A DNA stretch of 64,000 nucleotides from Aurantimonas sp. Leaf443 (GTDB lineage Bacteria; Pseudomonadota; Alphaproteobacteria; Rhizobiales; Rhizobiaceae), in NCBI RefSeq assembly GCF_001425575.1, contig NZ_LMRD01000003.1, positions 1 through 64,000 on the forward strand. The letters are read 5' to 3'. Both the position numbers and the translations under genes were made by a program. The notes beneath the pieces are model-generated. The model searched no databases and was not told where the DNA came from. It worked only from the letters and a program-made list of their open reading frames with translations. This document shows, one piece after another, positions 59,275-64,000 of this stretch (its first letter is position 1; every line of letters starts with the position of its first letter).

Positions 59275-62200
59275 TGCGCCTTTCCCGCCTCGACCTCACG
59301 CGCTACGGCAAGTTCACCGGGCGCTGCATCGACTTCGGCGCGCGCCCGGCCGAAGGCGCCGACCTCCATGTCGTCTACGGGCTGAACGAAGCCGGCAAGT
59401 CGACCGCGCTCAACGCCACGCTCGACCTTCTCTTCGGCATCGAGCACGCCTCGAAATACAATTTCCTCCACGCCTATCCCACGATGGAAGTGGGCGCGGC
59501 GATCGAGCTCGGCGGCGCGCTGCACGAGCTGGTGCGCCTGAAGCGCAAGCCCGGCACGGCCTCGCTCTTCACCCGCGATCTCGCCCCCGCCAACGAGGCG
59601 CTGATCGCCGGCGCGCTGTCGGGCCTCGGGCGCGAGGCCTATCGCACCATGTTCTGCCTCGACGACGAGACGCTGGAGGAGGGCGGCAACGCCATCCTCC
59701 AGAGCCGCGGCGATCTGGGCGAACTCCTGTTCTCCGCCAGCGCCGGGCTCGCCCATATCGGCGCGGCGCTGGCACGAAGCGCCGAGGAGGCGGACGGGCT
59801 CTACCGGAAGCGCGGCCGCACCACCGAGATCGCGCTCCTCAAGGGCCGGCTGGTCGAGCTGAAGGCCCGGCGCGAGGCCATCGACATGGCCGCCTCGCGC
59901 CATTCGGCCCTCGTGCAGGAGGCGAGCCGCGCGCGCGCCGCCTATGATGCGGCCATGGCCGAGCGCGGCCGCCTCGCCGCCGATCTCGACCGGGCGCGGC
60001 GCCTCGTCAGAGCCGCCCCGCTCGCCGAGCGCTGGCGCGCCGAGCGCGCGCGCCTGGCGGCGTTCGATTCCCTGCCGCGCCCGCCCGAGGCCTGGGCGCG
60101 CGAGTTTCCCGCCGTGCTGGAGGCGCAGACGCGCCTCACCACCCGGCTGGAGGCGTCCGAGGCCCGGCGCGCCGAACTCGAGGCGCAGATCGCGGGTCTT
60201 TCGCCGGACGCGGCGGTGCTGGCGCTCGGCACCGAGATCCGCGCGCTGCGCGAGGCGATGGGCAGCTATATCAAGACCGAGGCCGACCTGCCGCGCCGCC
60301 ATGCGGCCGCCGCCGAACTCGAGGACCGCCTCGCCTCCATCCTCGCCGGCCTCGGGCAGCCGGGACATGGCGAACCCGAAACGCTCCTCCTGCCCGCCGA
60401 GATCGCCGGCACGCTGCGCGGCTTCCTCGAACAGCGCTCGGGCGTCGAGACGCGCGCGCAAAGCGCCGAGCGCGAGCTGACGCTGGCCGGCGAGGCGCTG
60501 GCGGCCCTGCGGCGCGAGGCCCCGCAGGCAGGCGAGGAGACAGGCCCGGACGAGGCGGCGCTGCAAGCGCTTGACGCCACGCTCCAGCGCCTGCGCCGCT
60601 CCAGCGCGGCGGCGCGCTGGCGGCTGGAGAGCGAGGCCCTGCCGAAGGCCGAGCGCCGCGCCCGCGAGGCGCTGCGGGCGGTGGACGGGTTCGAGGGCAC
60701 GGCGGCGGACCTGGCCGCGCTCGCCCTGCCGGACGCGCGCCGCCTCGACGACTGGCGCCGCCGCCTGACCGAGCTCGAACGCCAGCGCGCTGCCCATGCC
60801 GGAAAGGCCGCCGAGGCCCGGTCGCGCCATGCCGAGGCCGCCGCGCGCCTTGCCGCGCTGCGCCGCAGCGCCGGCGCCCTGTCCGACGAGGAGGCGGCGC
60901 AGGTGCGCGCCGCCCGCAACGCCGCCTGGCACCGCCACCGCGCGCGGCTCGACGGCGAGAGCGCCGAGGCCTTCGCCGAAGCGCTCGCGGCCGACGACCG
61001 CATCGCCGAGACGCGGCTCGCGCGCCTGCGCGATCTCGAAGAACTACGCCAGCTCAGCATTTCGGTCGAAGGCGCCGAGGCCGCGCTCGGCGCCGAGACG
61101 GGACGCCTGTCGGAGATCGAGGCCGAACGCCGCGCGCTGGAGGCCGAGATCGCCGCCCGCGCGCCCTTCGCGCCCGCCGCGGCGGGGGAGGGGAGGGGGG
61201 AGGACCTCCTGGAGGCCCTTGCGCATCTGGCCGAGCGCCGCGCGCGCGCGCTGGAATACGGGGCCGCCCTCGAGGAGACGCGCGAGAGGATGGCGCAGGC
61301 CGAGACCGAGATCGGCCGCGATCTGGAGGATCTCTCCGCCGCGCTCGCGCGCTGCGCGCCTTCGGCCGCGTCAGGGATGGCGCAGGCGCAGGCGCTCCCC
61401 GCGCTGGAGCGCCTGACGGAGGAGGCCGAGGCGGTTCTCGCGCACAGGCGCTCCGAGCGGGACGCGGCGAAGACCTCCGCCCGCCGGCTCGCCGAGGCCG
61501 AGGCCGCGCTCGCCCGGCGCCGGCGCGAGCGGCACGAGGCCGAGAGCGCGCTCGCGCGCTGGCAGGAGGCGTTCGCGGCGGCGCTCGCCGGGCGCTGGAT
61601 CGACGCGGCGCTTCCCGTCGGCGCGGTGCGCGAGATTCTCGACCGCCTCGGCGATCTCGCCGCCGTGCTCGGCCAGCGCGACGAGATGCGCCACCGTATC
61701 GAGACCATGGAGGGCGACCAGAGACGGCTGCGCGCCGCGCTCGGCGATCTCCGGCATCGGCTCGGCGAGGGCGCCGACACGCGGGCGGAGGCGGGGGAGG
61801 GGAGTCCGGTCGGCCCGCTCGCCGATCTCGCCGCGCGGCTGGAACGCGCGGAGGCGGAGGCCGCGCGCCTTGCCGAGCGGCGCGCGGAGCTGGAGCGCGA
61901 AAACGCCGCCGAACGCAGCCTTCGCGAGGAGGCGCGCGCGGTGGAGGCGGCGGGCGGACGCATGCGCGCCTTCTTCGGCGCCGGGACGCTGGCCGAGGTC
62001 GGCGCGGCGCTGGAGCGGGCGCAGGAGCGCGCGCGCCTCGAGGCCCGGCTCGCCGAGACGGGCGAGGCCCTCGCCGCCGCGCTGCAGGCCCCGGAACCCG
62101 AGGCGGCGATGGCGATGCTGGAAGGCGTCGATGTCGAGGAGACGACCCGCGCGGCGCAGGAGCTTGCCGCCCGCCACGAGGATCTCGACGGCGCGACGCG

Positions 62201-62795
62201 CGAGCGCTTCGCCGAGATGACGCGGGCGGGCGACGCCCTGGCCTCGATCGGGGGCGACGACGCGGTGGCGCGCCTGCAGGTGGAGCGCCAGACCGTGCTC
62301 CTCCAGATCGAGGAGGCGGCGATGCGCCATCTGCGCCTTCGCGCCGGCACGCTTCTGGCCGAGGAGGCGCTGCGCCGCTACCGCGACCGCCACCGCTCCA
62401 CCATGATGGGGCGCGCGTCGGAGGCCTTCGCCTCCATGACGCGCGGCGCCTATGGCGGGCTCTCGGCCCGGCCCGAGAAGGACCGCGAGACGCTGATCGG
62501 CCTTGCCGCCGACGGAACGGCGAAGCTCGCCACCGACATGTCGAAGGGCACGCGCTTCCAGCTCTACCTCGCCCTGCGCCTTGCCGGCTACGAGGAATTC
62601 GCCGCCACGCGCCCGCCCGTGCCGTTCCTGGCCGACGACATCATGGAGACCTTCGACGAGCCCCGCTCCCAGGAGGTCCTGCGCCTCCTCGCGCAGATGG
62701 CCCGCACGGGGCAGGTGGTCTACTTCACCCACCACCGCCATCTCTGCGACATGGCCCGCGAGGTCGAACCCGGCGTGCGCATCCACGAACTGTGA
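59274..62795 (+). CDS. SbcC/YhaN-like AAA ATPase, coiled-coil partner of the nuclease
   Basis: The protein has 1173 residues. The N-terminal Walker A is VYGLNEAGKSTALNATLDLLFG and the C-terminal lobe has FLADDIMETFDEPRSQEV (Walker B) and YFTHHRHL. Between them lie about 850 residues of Ala/Glu/Arg-rich coiled coil. No zinc-hook CxxC was found, so it fits the YhaN type rather than SbcC/Rad50. It should tether and open DNA ends for the nuclease subunit. Confidence 0.9.
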   Translation: MRLSRLDLTRYGKFTGRCIDFGARPAEGADLHVVYGLNEAGKSTALNATLDLLFGIEHASKYNFLHAYPTMEVGAAIELGGALHELVRLKRKPGTASLFTRDLAPANEALIAGALSGLGREAYRTMFCLDDETLEEGGNAILQSRGDLGELLFSASAGLAHIGAALARSAEEADGLYRKRGRTTEIALLKGRLVELKARREAIDMAASRHSALVQEASRARAAYDAAMAERGRLAADLDRARRLVRAAPLAERWRAERARLAAFDSLPRPPEAWAREFPAVLEAQTRLTTRLEASEARRAELEAQIAGLSPDAAVLALGTEIRALREAMGSYIKTEADLPRRHAAAAELEDRLASILAGLGQPGHGEPETLLLPAEIAGTLRGFLEQRSGVETRAQSAERELTLAGEALAALRREAPQAGEETGPDEAALQALDATLQRLRRSSAAARWRLESEALPKAERRAREALRAVDGFEGTAADLAALALPDARRLDDWRRRLTELERQRAAHAGKAAEARSRHAEAAARLAALRRSAGALSDEEAAQVRAARNAAWHRHRARLDGESAEAFAEALAADDRIAETRLARLRDLEELRQLSISVEGAEAALGAETGRLSEIEAERRALEAEIAARAPFAPAAAGEGRGEDLLEALAHLAERRARALEYGAALEETRERMAQAETEIGRDLEDLSAALARCAPSAASGMAQAQALPALERLTEEAEAVLAHRRSERDAAKTSARRLAEAEAALARRRRERHEAESALARWQEAFAAALAGRWIDAALPVGAVREILDRLGDLAAVLGQRDEMRHRIETMEGDQRRLRAALGDLRHRLGEGADTRAEAGEGSPVGPLADLAARLERAEAEAARLAERRAELERENAAERSLREEARAVEAAGGRMRAFFGAGTLAEVGAALERAQERARLEARLAETGEALAAALQAPEPEAAMAMLEGVDVEETTRAAQELAARHEDLDGATRERFAEMTRAGDALASIGGDDAVARLQVERQTVLLQIEEAAMRHLRLRAGTLLAEEALRRYRDRHRSTMMGRASEAFASMTRGAYGGLSARPEKDRETLIGLAADGTAKLATDMSKGTRFQLYLALRLAGYEEFAATRPPVPFLADDIMETFDEPRSQEVLRLLAQMARTGQVVYFTHHRHLCDMAREVEPGVRIHEL

Positions 62796-62892
62796 GGGGA
62801 ATGGCCGCCGATCCGCGGCGCGCATTCTCCTGCGTATGTGCACGCCCGAGCGGCGCGGCCCCTCCGCGCCGGCGCTCTCGACCCGCGAGGCG

Positions 62893-63876
62893 CTACCGCA
62901 CCAGCGGCACGACGATCTTGTCGCGGCTGATCTTGATGGGGATGCGCTGGCGCTCGATCTCGACGACCTGGCGCTCGGCGGTCTTCTCGACGCTGGTGCG
63001 GGTCATGTCCTTCTCGATGGACTGCGTGCGCAGGTCGAGATCGACGATGGCCTTGGCATAGTCCTTCTCGACGGTCATGCGCTCGACGAGGAACTGCAGC
63101 GCGCGGCGGCAGTCGCCGGGCGTGCCGTCGGGGCCGGGGGCGAGGCACGGGCCGCTCTGGCGGCGGATCTCGGCGACGAGCGCCTCGGGGCGGGCGCCGA
63201 AGAGGAATTCCACGCGCCGGTTGCGCGCGCGCTCGCGCGCCGTGCCGTTGCCGGCGACGGGCAGGTGCTCGCCGAAGCTGACGCGGTAGATCGCGGCCTG
63301 ATAGATGCCGCGCCGCAGGAGCCCGGAGGCGACCTGATCGGCGCGGGCGAGGCCCAGCGCCATGTTCTCCTCCTCCGGCCCCTGCGCGTCCGTGTGCCCG
63401 CCGACGAAGAGGACGACGTCCGGCGGCTCCTTCTTCAGGCTCGCCGCGATCGCGTCGAATACGCGATAGGCCTCGGGCCGAACGAGGTCGCTGCCCGAGT
63501 CGAAGAACACGTCCTGGTCGGCGACGACGCGCAGGACCGGGATGTCGGCGGGAAAATCCGCCAGCCCGTGCTCGGCGGGCGAGATGCGGTCCTCGTGGAA
63601 GGCGAACCCGGCCTGACCGGCGGCGAGGCGCTTCAGCCGCGCCATGCGGTCGCGGTGTTCCAGATCCACCGTCTCCCAGGGCTGCGACAGGCAGGGCAGG
63701 CCTGGCGCCGCAGCGCTCGCGCATTGCGCCAGCGCCGGGCGCTCACCGGCAAGGGCGAGGAGGGCGCAGACCGCGAACGCGGCGGCGCAGGGGCGGGGGC
63801 GGGCGGCGCGCTGCAGGCGGGCGCGGGCGAGGAAGGCGAGGGGGCGCGCGAGGGGTCCCGTGTCAGAAGGCGCCAT
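62893..63876 (-). CDS. OmpA-family peptidoglycan-binding outer-membrane or periplasmic protein
   Basis: The protein has 327 residues. A signal-like hydrophobic segment (CAAAFAVCALLALAG, cleavage near ALAQ) follows a basic N-terminus of 30 residues, so the true start may be later. The OmpA_C domain spans about 115-235: VFFDSGSDLVRPEAYRVFDAI, VLFVGGHTDAQGPEEENMALG and ERARNRRVEFLFG, with the Asp and Arg that bind diaminopimelate. A charged C-terminal region of 90 residues ends in PIKISRDKIVVPLVR. It overlaps the upstream gene by 14 bases. Confidence 0.85.
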   Translation of the reverse strand: MAPSDTGPLARPLAFLARARLQRAARPRPCAAAFAVCALLALAGERPALAQCASAAAPGLPCLSQPWETVDLEHRDRMARLKRLAAGQAGFAFHEDRISPAEHGLADFPADIPVLRVVADQDVFFDSGSDLVRPEAYRVFDAIAASLKKEPPDVVLFVGGHTDAQGPEEENMALGLARADQVASGLLRRGIYQAAIYRVSFGEHLPVAGNGTARERARNRRVEFLFGARPEALVAEIRRQSGPCLAPGPDGTPGDCRRALQFLVERMTVEKDYAKAIVDLDLRTQSIEKDMTRTSVEKTAERQVVEIERQRIPIKISRDKIVVPLVR

Positions 63877-64000
63877 TCTTCACCCGCTGCAGCGTGAAGG
63901 AGAGGCTGTCGCCGACCACTTCGAAGAGGCAGATCTCGTCGGAGGTGCGCCCCGTCAGGGTCTCGCCCTCCACCGTGAAGGCGAGGTCGCGGAAGCCGCC
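63863..64000 (-). CDS. C-terminal end of an unidentified gene (cut by the window edge)
   Basis: The last 45 codons are open on the minus strand and end in TGA at 63865-63863 inside the start of the OmpA-family gene. The visible residues (GFRDLAFTVEGETLTG, EICLFEVVGDSLSFTLQ, RVKNGAF) look like a beta-rich domain. No family can be named. The overlap indicates an operon with the OmpA-family gene. Confidence 0.6.
   Translation of the reverse strand, partial: GGFRDLAFTVEGETLTGRTSDEICLFEVVGDSLSFTLQRVKNGAF

Noticed and set aside
58575-60938. Long minus-strand open frame opposite the nuclease and ATPase genes
   Set aside because: Low-complexity translation without similarity; the plus strand carries complete phosphoesterase and Walker motifs.
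1-64000. CRISPR arrays, prophage genes, conjugation (tra/vir) genes and rRNA
   Set aside because: No regularly spaced repeats, phage structural motifs, relaxase or type IV secretion motifs, or rRNA sequence were recognised in the window.

Overview
The window is high-GC DNA with dense, often overlapping genes. It looks like an alphaproteobacterium of the order Hyphomicrobiales. The evidence is a repABC replication/partition cassette, RegB/RegA-type redox regulators, HWE-family histidine kinases, a 3-hydroxybutyrate dehydrogenase paired with a patatin-like lipase, and UgpBAEC-type transporters. RepABC systems drive large plasmids, megaplasmids and chromids in this order, so the window most likely comes from a secondary replicon and includes its maintenance locus. 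No rRNA, tRNA, CRISPR array or prophage was recognised.

Layout. 1-96: probable end of an IS21-type element that cuts the 3' end of a membrane-protein gene. 82-2862: membrane protein, glycine-zipper lipoprotein and a basic low-complexity protein. 3066-5145: HWE kinase and single-domain response regulator, followed by a remnant of a type III polyketide synthase. 5457-8018 (minus): AhpD-like protein, patatin and bdhA with overlapping frames. 8297-13239: matrixin-like metalloprotease, 2-hydroxyacid dehydrogenase, RidA, an AT-richer Abi-like gene, an orphan terminator and an adenylate cyclase. 13402-17630: complete UgpBAEC-type importer. 17643-18405: two-gene HTH module. 18534-22410: methyltransferase divergent from an iron-complex-type ABC importer. 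22568-26973: PRISE-type reductase, K+ channel-like protein, heavy-metal P-type ATPase and cytochrome b561. 27046-31353: two-component system divergent from eptA-dgkA. 31356-32008: HigBA-like toxin-antitoxin pair. 32140-33489: MHS-type transporter.

33687-40758 is a seven-gene respiratory unit: cyoABCD, SURF1, regB and regA. The junctions from cyoC to regA overlap by 4-11 bases, so the oxidase, its assembly factor and a quinone-sensing two-component pair are probably co-expressed. 40793-51717 carries a LuxR-type HTH fragment, L-2-hydroxyglutarate oxidase, a large hybrid kinase, a GGDEF-EAL protein and two chemoreceptors.

51722-55702 (minus) is repA-repB-repC. A probable counter-transcribed RNA lies between repB and repC. 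Three identical 16-bp palindromes match the RepB parS pattern: one inside the 3' end of repA and two at 57886-57950. An ABC-F ATPase lies between the cassette and the parS pair. An SbcD/SbcC-like (YhaO/YhaN) nuclease-ATPase pair follows, then an OmpA-family gene and the tail of another gene at the window edge.

Gene identities rest on motifs and remembered families. No database search was run. Regulatory dyads are read directly from the sequence, but their regulators are inferred.
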